A model generated the notes under the pieces. That model did no database searches. It saw nothing but the letters and a program-made list of their open reading frames with translations, and was not told where the DNA came from. Shown here one piece after another: positions 12,335 through 28,041 of a DNA stretch of 64,000 bases (position 1 is its first letter; the number at the start of each line of letters is the position of its first letter). Source of the stretch: Rhizophlyctis rosea (lineage: Eukaryota > Chytridiomycota > Chytridiomycetes > Rhizophlyctidales > Rhizophlyctidaceae); the NCBI GenBank assembly GCA_027596075.1, contig JADGJC010000043.1, positions 62,001-126,000 of the forward strand, given 5' to 3'. The position numbers and the translations under genes are program-made.

Positions 12335-13213
12335 TTATTTGGGGCAGGTGACATCAACAAAGCACTCCAACGGGTCAGTAGCAGTAATGTGACAGTCTGA
12401 CACGGTAGGCCAGCTCCCGTCAGCACACGGCGCGGGCTTAACCTTCGGGCAAAGATCCTCGTTGGGGCACTTGTCACCGACAGTGTATGTCGGGCAAGGC
12501 TTGATGTCCGGGAAGCACTGGAGCGGGTTGGTGGATGTGACGACGCAAGGGCCTACAGTGGGGAACGAGCCGTCGGCGCAGGGTGCGGGTTTCACAAGAG
12601 GGCATAGGGCACTGTTGGGGCATGGAGCGCCGAGTGTGGGTGTGGGCTTTGTTGTGATGGTTTTGGTGGGAGGGGCTGTGGTTGGAGATGGGCAAGGTGT
12701 GATGTGAAGGGAGCAACGAGTGGGGTTGAGAGCCGTGACAGTGCATGGGCCGACGGTAGGGAATGTTCCGTCTGCGCATGGAGCGAGTTTGACTTGAGGG
12801 CAGAGGTTACGGTCAGGGCATGTGGATCCGATAGTCACTTTGGTCGTGGTTGCACGGGCAGTGAGAGAGGTGGTTGTGGTAGTTGTGGTAGTGGTGGTTG
12901 TGGTGGAGGGGCATGACCTATTGATGAGGGGACATGAAGGAATGATGATATTAGGCAATGACGTGTGACTTTTGACATGTATCCCGACTTACCGAACGCC
13001 GTACGCGCACTTGGGGACATTCCCGTAAAGATTGGCAGTGGCCCAACATCCGCAGCCTGCAGTTGAACCGTCTGGGCATAGCCTCAATGGGCATAGAAGA
13101 GGAGTGCCGGTGCACTTTCCGCCGGAAGGACATGGAACATTTCCCGTGACGGGCTGAGCGAGCACACCGGTCGCTGCCGCGGCGATGAGAGAAAAGAGCA
13201 AAGCTGGTCTCAT
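12335..13213 (-). CDS. secreted Cys-rich repeat protein
   Basis: Predicted 267 aa from two exons, 13213-12993 and 12917-12335 (75-nt intron). A signal peptide (MRPALLFSLIAAAATGVLAQ) is followed by a short Cys-rich segment, then a run of Thr (12 in a row) and a linker. After that come three copies of a roughly 45-residue module with the pattern CP-x4-LCP-x-VK-x-APCADG-x-(F/W)PTV-x2-C-x-(V/I)T-x3-(N/D)P-x2-C. The modules are separated by Thr/Pro-rich linkers likely to be O-glycosylated. Six conserved Cys per module suggest disulfide-stabilised units. No named family recognised; a cell-wall or effector-type extracellular protein is plausible. Confidence 0.8.
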
Positions 13214-14212
13214 GTTGTGAATTTGTATGACTCTGTACTGCGCGTTGGGAAGTGAAGAAAATAATTCCTCAAGACTTCAAGACTGGTGAAGCGTGAGAAG
13301 GCCGTTCAGGAGGGGGTATGAGATTTATAAGTTTGTGTGAGCATGTCGTTCTTGGGCAGTTCTTGGGGGGTTGTGTGCCATAAGGTTTTTGAGGGGCGGA
13401 GGTCGGTCGGAGGTGTTGCAAAAGGTGAACCCCACACATTCTTTGGAAAGCCACCCTTCCATCTGACGACCAATTTGGACGGACGCGTTGGTTGCCGCTA
13501 ACAAGAAGGAAGTGAGAGGAACACGAGCCGAAAGAACAAGAATCCACCCTTCCATGCTTGCATTACGGACTTCTGATGTGTCAACACGTCACACCTGGTG
13601 GCAGGGGAGTTTTTGGGATGATGATGTGGGAAGAGAGGCAACACATAACGTGTGTGGGTTGGTATTGATTGTGCTTTCCTGCTTTGAACATCGCTTTCCT
13701 CCCTCATCTGTCGTAAAGGAACTCCTCAAACTCTCTGGGACCATAAGTGGTTTGCTTGCGAGCAAGTTAAGGAACATCTGACGTATTGGTCGGCATGGCT
13801 TATGTCCTACAGGCTCTGTCATCACTAAAAACGTTGAAGGCTTGCGGACCATAAGCTGACTAACTTACTGTGCCGCTGCCAAGACCTACGGATATTTCAA
13901 AGCTAGTTGACAGGGCAAACCTCCAGCCCTTTCCAATCACAATTTTACACGGTGCAATGGAACCTTAGCGGCAGGCAGCTGTTGAACGTATGTGGCTTGG
14001 TAGCGTGACTGTGCCATTATGTTTCTGGCCCTGGCCATTCCTGACATGAGTCGAGTCCAAGGCTGCCACATCTTCCCACTCGCCGCGTTTCACTCGTCAG
14101 TCGCACATGCCACCAATTCCTTCCCTGTCAAAAACATCCCATCCCTGTCAAAAACACCTCACACCGCGAGAGCCCTCCACTCGAGTGTTGACGTCTGGAT
14201 ACATACATAGTC
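13214..14212. other. intergenic between divergent genes
   Basis: About 1 kb separating the starts of the Cys-rich gene (-) and the macro-domain gene (+). A short direct duplication of CCCTGTCAAAAACA occurs near 14123-14155. No exon recognised. Confidence 0.5.
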
Positions 14213-14971
14213 ATGGAATCCATCCACTTCACCTTTATCGACCCCAAAGATGCGCTTGCCATAGCGTGGCGACAACATATTGAATCCAAGCTTTCTCCAG
14301 AAGATCGAACAAAGTTCTCTGTCATTCATGGCCGTATTGACGATGCAGAAGGACCCTTTGACTGCATCGTGTCGCCCGCAAACAGCTACGGAATCATGGA
14401 TGGAGCGGCCGACTTGGTGATTAGCCGATTGTTTGCCAACGATGGGGATATCAATGAAGTTATTCAACATGTGCAAAAGAAGTTATATGAGGTGCGTATG
14501 GGGAGTCTTGACAGAGTTGACGACAGTATTGCTCAACACCATCTCCTTATGTAGGTTTTAAACGGGTACCAACCTCCAGGCACCGCCCACCTTATCCCCA
14601 TGCACCCGCCCTTCACTGATACCACATACAACCTAAAGTTCATTGCCCACTGCCCAACCATGCGCGTACCGGACACCGTGACATGGGATAAAGAAGTAGT
14701 CTACAAATGCTTCTGGTCTCTCTTGAACGTTCTCCACAGGCATAATACTGCCAACCCAACCGATCCCATCCGTTCTGTTGTGTGCTTTGGCCTAGGTACG
14801 GGAGTTGGCCGGATACCTGCAGATGTATGTGCTGCGCAAATGGTGCTTGCATATAAGCACTTTGTGGAGGGATTACGGCGGGGGTTTGGAAAGGGTGTTG
14901 ATTGGAGAGAGGCTTATAGGCTGGACGATGAAATCGCCGAGACAACAAAAGCTTTGAAGGACCTGAAGTAG
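14213..14971 (+). CDS. macro-domain protein
   Basis: Predicted 231 aa from exons 14213-14491 and 14555-14971 (63-nt intron). It carries macro-domain signatures: DCIVSPANSYGIMDGAAD (the usual V-N-A-A-N-S...GGGVD region), GTAHLIPM and SVVCFGLGTGVGRI (the late Gly-rich loop). Macro domains bind or hydrolyse ADP-ribose on proteins and metabolites. The SPANS and MDGAAD variants resemble the stand-alone macro-like family of fungi and bacteria more than the MacroD hydrolases, so catalytic activity is uncertain. Confidence 0.8.
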
Positions 14972-15511
14972 ATGTAATACATGCTCGTCATCTCTTTTCT
15001 CGTACATCGCTTTTATATGATGTTGAGCAACCCCTTTTTGGTTCTCTTTTGAAACGTAAAGACGGGCGGTTAGTTCCATCTGCACATGTCAACCTTGAGT
15101 TATAGTTGCCCGCTAGTCAGCTTGCGTCGGTTTCAGGCAGTGATTGACGCACCTGATTTTGAAGCTGCTTATCTGTCAACCTTGCGAAATGGGGACCTTA
15201 AGAAAGCAGATAGATGTAATGAAATGAACTGCAGGCTTATGAATCGTCAGACTCGTCAGCTCCGACCCCCGACATAGCAATGGTAAGTTACCCTGTACCA
15301 AAGTTACCAAAGTCACTGAGCCTGCTTGCATTTCGTCTCCCACACGCGTCAGCTGTGCCACCTGCCGCTGCAGCAGAGATAAAGATGGATTTGTTGCCCC
15401 CTGCCTGCTTCCTCCTCCCACACCTTCGAACATATTTTTCACGCGTGCTTCCCAATTCCGTTGTGCTCTCTTCCGCGAAGGCTGACAAATATACAGCATC
15501 AAAGAGTCGTG
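14972..15511. other. intergenic, no feature seen
   Basis: Spacer between two + strand genes; presumed 3' UTR of the macro-domain gene and promoter of the next. Open frames here lack any resemblance to proteins. Confidence 0.5.
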
Positions 15512-16366
15512 ATGTCGGAACCTGTCGAAGCGACGGAGCTGAGTGATGGAGAGTTTTTGAACTCGTGGGTATCAGTCCCTGAGAGCGAAGTGAGCGAGTG
15601 CACTTGCGGCGCCTGGCGGGATGCTGTAGAAGGTGATGACGATGACGATGACGATGATGGGGCATCTGTTCTGTCGCTTGATAGTGGCTGGGATGAACCA
15701 ACCCATGAGGAAGAGCATCCACCGGTTGAACATGTCGATGACCCAACCTCCAATGACATCGAATTCAACCCCACGTCCGCGGCCTTGTCCCTCACAACAA
15801 CCACCCAAACCTATAAAAGTCCACGGAATGCACAACGATCAACCAAAAAGCTGCTCCCAGAGTACAAGATTGGCCTCCGAGCTCGTGACCACCTAATTGG
15901 CACAAAACCTCTGAACGAAAACGTCCTCCCAGCTCCCGATGACCCTCCCCGATGGTCCCGTTTCGCAAGCCCAGCAAATAACACCACCGACACCGACAGT
16001 GACGACGAAATCGACGGAAACCCAGACACCAAACCCACCACCACAACAAGACCAAAACCCCCCCGCCGCCCCCGCTCCCCACCCGCCCACCTCCACTCCC
16101 CAACATCCATCTTTTCCTCCCTCTACACCGACCTCCCCTCCCACCAAAAGTCCCGCGGCCGCACCGCAAGATACAACGCCACCACTCCAAAAATCAAACG
16201 CAAGACTGCCCGCGGCAAAATCAGGCGCGGTTCGCCTCCACCCAAGAAGGCCGGCAACATGCAATCAGCAAGGTTCTGTACGTACTGCAATCCGCATTTG
16301 AGCAATAGGATTGCGCGGTGTGCGGATGCGAAGGATACGGCGAAGGAGGGGTGGGTGGAGGATTGA
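15512..16366 (+). CDS. acidic, low-complexity hypothetical protein
   Basis: Single-exon frame of 284 aa. An Asp run (eight residues near 50) is encoded by a GAT/GAC repeat. The middle and C-terminal parts are Pro/Thr/Arg-rich with basic patches (PRRPRSPP, KIKRKTARGKIRRG). The end holds a Cys cluster, FCTYCNPHLSNRIARC, that could bind a metal. The ATG at 15512 is preferred to the upstream TTG. No family recognised; the basic patches suggest a nuclear or nucleic-acid-binding protein. Confidence 0.6.
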   Translation: MSEPVEATELSDGEFLNSWVSVPESEVSECTCGAWRDAVEGDDDDDDDDGASVLSLDSGWDEPTHEEEHPPVEHVDDPTSNDIEFNPTSAALSLTTTTQTYKSPRNAQRSTKKLLPEYKIGLRARDHLIGTKPLNENVLPAPDDPPRWSRFASPANNTTDTDSDDEIDGNPDTKPTTTTRPKPPRRPRSPPAHLHSPTSIFSSLYTDLPSHQKSRGRTARYNATTPKIKRKTARGKIRRGSPPPKKAGNMQSARFCTYCNPHLSNRIARCADAKDTAKEGWVED

Positions 16367-16840
16367 GGGGAGGGTGGAAGGTTGGCGTTGGAGAGAATAT
16401 GATAGCATGACAGTACGTACGAAATACCCAGAATGGTGTATATGTAGAGATAACTTTCTTGCAGCGTATGCAATATAATCTGAATGAATGAGCAGTACAT
16501 CTTTCTCCGCCCCATCCACACATATCAATGATCAATATTGAAGTTCCAGCTCCAACCGCAAATTCTCATTATGATATTTTGATGGTAAACAGTGGATATG
16601 TACAAAGCGAAAACTGGCAGAAGCCACAGCGATGATATGGAAAATGAAAAAACATGGACAAGAAAACTACAGTTAGTAATGAGGATGATGGCGCCTCATA
16701 ATAGTGAACACACTGCAAGAACCTCTTCAAGCCGGCAAAGGCGTAGGGGTGGGGACACGGGCCTTCTTGATCTACAGCGGAAGACAACCAGGTAAATAAA
16801 CAAATCCCAAACAAGAGGTTGACAACCCCGCGAAAGACCC
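16367..16840. other. 3' flanks of convergent genes
   Basis: Between the stop of the acidic hypothetical gene (+) and the stop of the WC-1-like gene (-). No feature recognised. Confidence 0.5.
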
Positions 16841-19987
<3,147 letters not shown>

Positions 19988-21845
19988 GTCACTGGTAGCG
20001 GGAAAACTGGCTGGTGAACATTGATGTCAACAACTTCAATAATCAACATTCAACATACAGGTTTCCCATCGATGTGGAAGCGAAGAGGGCAGCAACATCA
20101 AACGATGCAGCTGCTGTTGATTGGGCGGTTTGAGGTAGCGACATTGCGGCAAGGTGGTATGGTGTGCGGAGGGTCGCAGGGATATATGTATGGTGGTGGG
20201 AACGCACCGCAGTGAGTACAGACTCGCGAGAGGGGTTTTCGATCGACAGCTTAAAGATATAATCCAGCCGAAAAGTATAAGCAGGTTGAGTCTGCCTTGT
20301 TGAGCGCTGGTCGGTAACAAGCGATCGGGAAATGTGTACGCCGATTGTACCAGTTCGTTAGCACCTGCACCCACTTTACAGTCTGCAGGTCGGTGAAAAT
20401 CAAAACTCGTTACGCATCGGTTGCAGTATCAATGCAATGACAGTAATAGAGTGCTATGGCCGACTATATGCTTTTACGATCGATGTCCGAAGATTGACTG
20501 AGAGCAGAGAGAGAGCAGACGATGCACAGAACTGTAAATGGTTCACTCGCGCGGGAATGGAAAAAGTCAATTGTAATCCGTGACGGAGGGAATATGTATT
20601 ACTATTCTCTTCTTTGCACGCCAAGTTCCACAGGAAGGGTACGCGGAACCAACGACACGGGATGACGATGCAGTTGAAGTGGAGATTGGGGCCTTGGACA
20701 AGGAAAAAGCATCAAAAGATTAGGTGAGGGTGATGAAGTTGACACAGCGAAAGAGAAAGTTACAAAGTGAGAACCCCAATTGAGGGTAGGTGGATAGCGG
20801 AAGCTTTTCGCTTGCACCTGCACCCGAATGATGGTGGGGGAGGCGTTTTTGTCAGTTATGGTCTGAACCCATGGGTGAACGAGGATGGGCGGGTGGGTGC
20901 ACTCATACTAACCTTTTGCTGCTAGCATTCAAAAATGTCTCAAACGGCCATGGTGGAAACCTGCTGTGTAGGAGGGAATCATTGAATGGTGTGATGAAAG
21001 CGTTTTTGGGCGGACTGAGTTGGCGTTCGCGCTGTTGGATCGGAGATATGCGACTGTTGCTACCAGATTCCAAACAACCACAATGCGGGTAGCCACAAAC
21101 GATATTTGTGTCTGTTATTACCTGATCCCTGGGTTTCGATCCTCAGCCAAGCATGGCGAATATCGCACCTGACCGCCCGCATTCACGCATCTATTGCTTG
21201 CCAATGCTTGGCTTGCCCTCTTTGACGGTTGGCCCCCCAACCTGGTGGCGCCAAAGCGCGGCCGCTCGGTCAAAGCCGCGAAACCCGTCATAGTTGATCC
21301 GACAATGCTATGCCTGATAACCCACAAACCAAAAACCGGGTAAAAATGACCAAATCGGGGAAACATCCAACGCATAGTTTATCACGTGCAATCTGAATCG
21401 GGTTTCCTGCGCTCTGATTGGTGCGTTGATCAAAGATCAGCCCCCATTCAGCCTTGGCCAACATGTTTCGAAAGGTCCGCACGCCAAGTTTCAGCAAAAC
21501 GTCATGAACAACTTGCTGTTGTAGACACACCGCTCCGAACACAACGAAGATGCTCGCTGACGCTTGCATAAGGTAAGCAGAGGAGCACGTGATTTGATGA
21601 ACGCGTTCCAACTTGCCCCTCGCGTCCCTGCAACATGGATGTTACTGGCAACTCTCTAGGACCCTCCAATGCCTGACGGCGACACTGCCTTCTTTTCTTC
21701 AGAATCCGGTCACTAGAGGAACACATCAGTCTTGCAGCAAGTGCAGCGCGATCCATTGTGGATCCAATTGTGGTGTACCGAAACACAATCACTTTCGTCC
21801 CAGCCACCCTCTTCAATCAGTTGCAGTCTCTCCACTGACAGCTGC
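19988..21845. other. 1.9-kb spacer between divergent wc-1 and SPEF2-like genes
   Basis: No exon chain recognised; I looked specifically for a calponin-homology exon of SPEF2 and saw none. A 16-bp perfect inverted repeat GGTTGGCCCCCCAACC is near 21226-21241. This is the largest spacer in the gene-dense part of the window. Confidence 0.5.
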
Positions 21846-24800
21846 ATGGCCACAAAAGACAGAGGCGGATCTGGTACGGTCAAAAACAAGCCCAATCTTC
21901 ATTTGGCAACTCAACTGATATCTTTGCTCAACCTTCAGCTGATAGGAAGCCCGCCAGTGCTTCCGCTGCAACCGCCGCCGCCGCGCACCCGCCCGCAGGT
22001 GCGGGTCTGGGAATGGATAACCAATACCCGGTTGACATGGCGGCTATGGAAGTTCAACCGGCTTATCCACGGCGCGAGACCACTGCAGATGGTCGGAGGC
22101 TGCCATCTAAGGAGCTGGCTGTGATTCTGGCTGATGGTGAGCATAATGTTGCTCTGCGTTCGCAGGTACAGATAGACCATTCAAGAATGAGAGACAACTA
22201 GGACTCGGTATAGCACACTAGTTGAATGATTTCAGCGGACGCTATCAGCAGGAACATATTGATGAACTACTGGTGACCATCAATAACTAATCATGAACAT
22301 CTCTCACTCTCAGAATGGTCAACAATTGAAAGCACCTACACCGACACCCTGAAATTCGCCTTTAGAGCCCTTCGACGCGAACGCGAAACCATGATCCGAT
22401 ACTTCTACAATACCGAAGTCTCTTTCAAATCCTTCCTAGAACGACCAGACAAAAAGCAAGCATTGCTAGAACTCTTCCAAAAAGAGTACAATGCCATTGA
22501 AGATGATCTACGGTAACATGCCCCATCAACTCCCTGCCCGTTCACAATCTCCCTGTCTAATTCTTCCCCAAACTATCAACGCACCTTCCCCGCAGCTCAG
22601 ACCCAGACGCTAAAGCCGAACTCCACCAACGCGCCGACGACCTCCGCGAAAAGCTCTGGGAAATGTCTGACGTGCGAAAAGACGAGGCCGAGGCGGAGCT
22701 GATGGCCGTTATTGAGGACAAATGGGTGGAAGACCATTTTGCGATTTTGACAAACGTGTACATTACGATGATGCAGGCCGAGGTGGATCGGTATATTGGG
22801 ACGAGGCACGTGGTGATGGACTATTATAAGGATGCTTATGGTGTGGTGGGTGTCATGTTGTTCTTGAGGGGGTTGGGGCACTGAAAAGAAGGTTGTGGTG
22901 ATGCTGAATTGTGTCCCCAAAGGTACTATCAGACACACTCAAACACGGTGTCAAAATCCCTCTCATAAGCCCAACTGCAACCCCACCCCTCGACATCGGC
23001 GCCATCCTCGCTCCCTCCCTCGAAGCCCTGCACAAATCCCAACGTCGCGAACCATCCATGCTCGCAGCCAGCGGAGGAGCCAATCGCACGGGCGGCGGCG
23101 GTGGGTCCAAAACCCTTGCTCTGGCACCAGGCGGCGGTGGCATGGCCGGTGCACCACCGAAAAAGGGCGGAGCAGGACCGGGTGGGACTGTATCTAAGAT
23201 GGCTTCGGTTATGGAAATTTCTAAAGTATCTAGCACGGTAGTGGATAGGGAACATTCTTTCGCGGAAGATGATGGAAGGATGTTTTCGGATTTGCAGGCG
23301 GCGTGCGATGTTGCGCTGAGTGTTTTGGTGGTGCATGATGAGACTGTTGCGCAGGAGAAGGATAAGAAGGATAAGAAGAAGGGCGCTCAGCCGGAGGTTG
23401 TGGAAGAGAAGAGTGGGTATTTGCAGTCCGACCTGTGCGTATCACATTTGAACTTGGGTCTAAACGTCGCATTACTATAAATCACAGGAGAACCAGATGC
23501 AGACCTCCCGGCACAATACCACAAAACAATCGAAATAGAAGACCACCTCCTCCGCCGAAGAATCGAACGTCTTCGCCACCACGCCATGGACCAACTTCGA
23601 GTAAGCAACCCTTCCCTCCTCCCCTTCCTAACCCCCTTAACTTCCCACCACCACCCAGGACCTCCGCACAAAAGGCCTCGAAGCCTACTGCCTCCTAGAA
23701 GACTGGATCGGCCTCCGCTTCCAATCCGAAATGGACGCCATCCGCGAACTGATGGTCGTCATCAAGGAAGCTGTGGAAATGGAAACACGCCTCCCGAATC
23801 AGTTGACATTGGAAGGGGAGAAGTTCAGAGTCAATTTCAAGCTTTTGACGTTTGAGCCGGAGTTGGAGAAGAGGCCTGAGAGTCCTGTTGAGAGGATTTG
23901 TGAGTTTGGGTGTATTGCTTTAGGGGGGTTTTTTTTTGATGTGTGGTTGACAGTTTCTACCTGCCCAGCGCCTGATCAATTCACGGTTTTGCAACTGCTG
24001 AACCTGGCGTTACAATTCCGCGAAGTATCACCTGATGGAACAATGACATCCAAAGAATTTGTCGACTGCCTTATCAAAATGGGCACTTTGAGTGTCGGCA
24101 CGGAATTGTTGCCGGAGTCATATATGGGTGCGGATGTCGAAAAGCTGCAGCAGGTGAGATATATTTAGTTGTTGATTGCCCCTTGTCGTTAGTACGACAA
24201 CTTACTCGGTAAAAAAACTTGGTTTCCAGCTCTGCGTACCTCTCGACCCATACGAAACAGGCTTTGTAAATTGGCGCAAATTTTTGATGCTTAATACACG
24301 TGTATTGCCAGCTCCTGGTGTGGAGACTGTGAGGGTGTTGAGGGACGCGATGAGGGGTTGTGCGTCTTTCAAAGATGGCAAGGTATGATTTTGAAACTCG
24401 AATTCTTCTTCTTGAAGAGGGGAACTGAGACGTTGCCTGACCTCTCTCTCTTTCAGATCAGCAAAGCAGATTACGAGACGCTACCGATGTGGTTTGAGGA
24501 GGAGGCCGACGAATTTGCTGTTGTCAGTGTGGCGGGTGGAGACAGGGATAAGGATGGGGATGGGAATGGGAATGGGAAGGAGAAGTTTAGAAGAGGGGAG
24601 AAGTTGAAAAGGGCTATGTTTTGTAAGTTTTGTGCTTACCAGTTTCCTTTTAGCGCTTCTTTTTGACACCTCTGTCATTACTATCAGACTTCTTCGCCGT
24701 CCCACCACCGGACGATTCCCAAAAAGCATCACGATCAACAGCGCAAGACGGTTCAGCCGAAGGAGGAGCAAGTCTAACCGCCTCCGGCACAGACCAACTC

Positions 24801-25757
24801 GACTCCCCCCACCCAACAGACAAAAAACCACACCCAGAAGACTCCGAATCAGAAGAAGAAGCCGACAACCCCGCAACCAATGCCCAACAGGAAACACAAA
24901 CAGACGAAACCAAACCACAAGCAACATCCTATGTCACAACATCAGCAGGCGCCAGGTTCATCCCAGAGCACGGCACACCACCAGAAGACGGCAGCGTGTT
25001 TGATTGTATTAGTTTCTTGATGTGTGCCAGTTTGGACGAGACGCCTAAATTGGGACTGCAGAAGGCGTTTGTGGCAATTGGGCAGGGGGAGAATGGGTTG
25101 GTGAAGGTTGAGGAGGTTTATCAGGTAAGGTTGAGCTTGTTGAGCTATCATTGCGAAAATATTGAGCCCATGACCACCTCTGATGGCATACTCACACCTT
25201 CATCGACAACCCCCTTAGCTCTTCCACCATTTCTTCGTCGTGGTTGACGATACCCACCGTCTAGCGGTGATAAATGACGCCCAATCGCCTTCCCAACCAG
25301 CGTCAAATCCGGAGGATCCCTTCTCGATGGTAAGAGTAGTCATCACTATACCCACTGTCACCTTCCCAACATCTATTCCTCATCATCCCACGACTTGCCT
25401 CCCCAATTCCAGGACGTTCTAAAACGCATCTTTCAAGATGCCCGCGAACGGGATGAGGAAGAAACTGGTGGCGGCGCAAGTGGTGGGAACGGAGACACGA
25501 TCACGTTTGATGCTTTCTGCGATGCCACCGAATCACAGGCGTTGACGTTCCATGCGTGTCCGTTGTTTCAAATTGAGGTACAGAAGGGAGGGCTGAAGTC
25601 CCACACTTTTGAAGGGTCGTCTTCCTTCCGTAACACTTTTTCACTTTCTGCCCGTGCAAATGTACAGGACGTAAATATACCCGGCATGAAGGCGTCCCGT
25701 CCTTCCTCGGCCGCGGCAGCTGTGCTGGATAAAGTTATGTTGAAGTCGCCTGCATGA
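21846..25757 (+). CDS. SPEF2: SPEF2/CPC1-like flagellar central-pair protein, short form
   Basis: Predicted 941 aa in 14 exons: 21846-21873, 21939-22136, 22314-22512, 22596-22845, 22923-23412, 23488-23600, 23659-23899, 23969-24153, 24230-24382, 24457-24622, 24688-25124, 25219-25329, 25413-25577, 25668-25757. The block ESTYTDTLKFAFRALRRERE through FLERPDKKQALLELFQKEY and AELHQRADDLREKLWEMSD to TMMQAEVDRYIGTRHVV matches the conserved C-terminal half of SPEF2, a C1b central-pair protein needed for flagellar beating. Human SPEF2 (about 1,800 aa) also has an N-terminal CH domain and a kinase-like domain, which are absent here. The donor at 23412 is the only nearby one that keeps frame. A Gly-rich insert sits in exon 5. 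Confidence 0.82.
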
Positions 25758-26152
25758 TGCCTTGTCAGGACACAAGTAATGTCACCAATATTTCGCACTC
25801 AGATCGAAATCGTGCGATTCTTGTAAATAAATTCCATAAAATTGTGGTCTTCAGTTTTCATTGGGTGTTTCTGGTGAGGTTTGAACACGCACTATTTGCC
25901 TTGAAAAGACAAAGTAGAAAAACATGTGAATGAAGCTCTAGAAACGGGCGTGGACATACTAATTTTGCACATGTCCACACTGATATCAACCCATAAACAT
26001 ACGCATTCCCCTCGACCATCTCAATCCAAACACGAACCACTGTTCCAAAAACACGAAATCAGAAAGCCAAATATCTGATCAAGCAGCCTTCCTCAACCGC
26101 GCCTTTCTCGTATTCCTATTTACAGACAGTATTTCATTGGCTCTCACACTCA
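25758..26152. other. 3' flanks of convergent genes
   Basis: Between the stops of the SPEF2-like gene (+) and the MFS gene (-). No feature recognised. Confidence 0.5.
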
Positions 26153-28041
26153 TCACGCAGAATAAACATCCCGTCGTCCAACCCACCGCCAGACTCTTCG
26201 CCAATAGAGAATCAGACACAGTCCGATCCCCAAGCCGCAGATCAGTCCCGTCAACACGAATGCGTGGATGTAGCATTCAGAGCCTTTGCATTGGGGTAGT
26301 GGGTGGTCGTCGCCAACGGGGTCGTGGAAGCTGTAGTAGTCGTAGAGCTGGTGGGAAGGGTCGCATTTATGAAGGATGGGTTCGTCAGCGATGTGCATTG
26401 CCAAGAATCGCCGATGCCGAGCTCTTACCCTTCCGAAAACGAAAGTACATATTTGTCCTCCTATTGCCATTGCGGTAGCTAACACGCCCCTAGTGATGCA
26501 ACCAATAGACATCATTAGACTCAAGGTCATCCCACCAGATCAGGAGCGTTCATGGTCGGTGCACTCTCACCAGTTAGTGGAAAATCCATCCGCTCCAAAC
26601 AGATGCGCCACAACCACTGGAAAAGCGGTATTCGCCGCCCCATACGCAACCCCAATGATGCTTGTTACGAGAACCAACTGATTATAATCTTTCGTTATAG
26701 CGCCCAACATCTGCCCTCCCAACATCAAAGTGACGGCCGTCAAAGGCCAGAACAACCGGTTGAAGTGAAAGCGCTTCTCGAATATATCGGAGAGGACGCC
26801 GACGATGACTCGACCGGAACAGCTTGCTATGGAAAGGAGGGCAACGTGGAACTTTTGAGCTTGTTGGACTTCGGGGTTGTCAGCTGAGTACTCGTCTGGA
26901 AAGACAGCGACGATGATGGCGCCGACGTTGTTGATGTAGGTGAGACCAGCTCCACCGACCGCGAAGAGAACTCCCGCTAAAAGCAATGCGTCCAGTTGGC
27001 GGATGGAAGTCGAGTGATGTTCTGCTGGTCTCAGAAGCGCTGTCTGTTCGGTTGTGCTGGCTCCATTGCTCGCTTCAGCTTCAGTAACTTCGTCCGTCAC
27101 ATCTTCATCGGTGGTGTTGTCTAATGCGCCTAGGATTTCCGTTGGTTTCAAATGCCTTACATCCCGTAGCGTGAATGCAGCTTGGAATGCAATCACCGCG
27201 CAGGTGATGCCCATGAATGTGAGGAACTGGCCAACATCCAGCACACGCCCTTTGCCCTCTTCCCGATAGAAGAAAATTGAGGCGATACCGGCGAAAATGG
27301 CGGCGCCCAGTCCCAGGAACCCAACTGGCACACCCACTGCAAACCCCCGGTGCTTTGCAGGCCAGTTGCGGATGTTGGTTCCCATTGCTGCGGAGTGCAT
27401 TGCGGCACTATTGTCATAAGGGTGTTCATCATTTCATTGCTTAAGTCTGCCCACGGTCCTAATGACTGAACTTACCCCCCGAGCCCAATCATGAGAAAAT
27501 ACAATGAAAATAGGAGGAAATGAGCCTTCGGTAGCTTCTCAGCAACCGTTGCTCCCGCTAGGAGATATCCCATCAACAGTAAACTCCCCGCTGCTATGAA
27601 TATTTTGCTCGGATTTCTGCTGTTTCTGTCTGCGATAGGACTGGGTAGAAAATGGTATAAGCCGTTCGTTTTTGTCGCTTCAACCGCCCAAGGACTCACC
27701 CAAAAAATAACCCGCCAAAGTATTGGCCGCAAGTACCAGCCACCGCAACGGTAGCAACTTGCGTCTGATTATAAATAAGCCGCCTTCCTAGCTAAGGTGT
27801 GTGTGAGAATGCTGAAGTACAAACATCAGTCTGCAACCCACAAATAGAAGCAGGACAAAGCGGGTGGAGCCCAATTATATACCTGTTGGCCGTACATGGA
27901 AAACATATACAGAGTGCCGGAGACTAACATGCAGAGAATCGTAGAGACGAAAGACACTGCTAGCGCCGTTTGATGGATTTTGCGCGCGATAGTTGGTGAG
28001 TCGATCAACGGCCCGTGTGGGTGGCCAGGAGGGTGCGCCAT
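26153..28041 (-). CDS. MFS transporter, NFD4/Mch1-like
   Basis: Predicted 512 aa in six exons: 28041-27883, 27791-27700, 27640-27476, 27407-26571, 26519-26429, 26347-26153. Alternating hydrophobic segments fit about 12 membrane spans. Family motifs include YNQTQVATVAVAGTCGQYFG, the loop GPIADRNSRNPSK, NWPAKHRGFAVGVPVGFLGLGAA and LSDIFEKRF. An acidic cytoplasmic loop (DNTTDEDVTDEVTEAEAS) splits the halves. The last exon carries CKGSECYIHAF, like the C-rich loop of the Mch1 branch, then the final span. Mch1-type proteins sit in the vacuolar or plasma membrane with unsettled substrates. The 51-nt intron at 26520-26570 is among the shortest in the window. Confidence 0.85.

Noticed and set aside
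15633..15662. GAT/GAC microsatellite
   Set aside because: Explained as codons of the Asp run in the acidic hypothetical protein.
23435..23698. Pro/Arg-rich frame inside the SPEF2-like gene
   Set aside because: A shadow of the correct exon 6-7 frame, which reads as normal coiled-coil protein.
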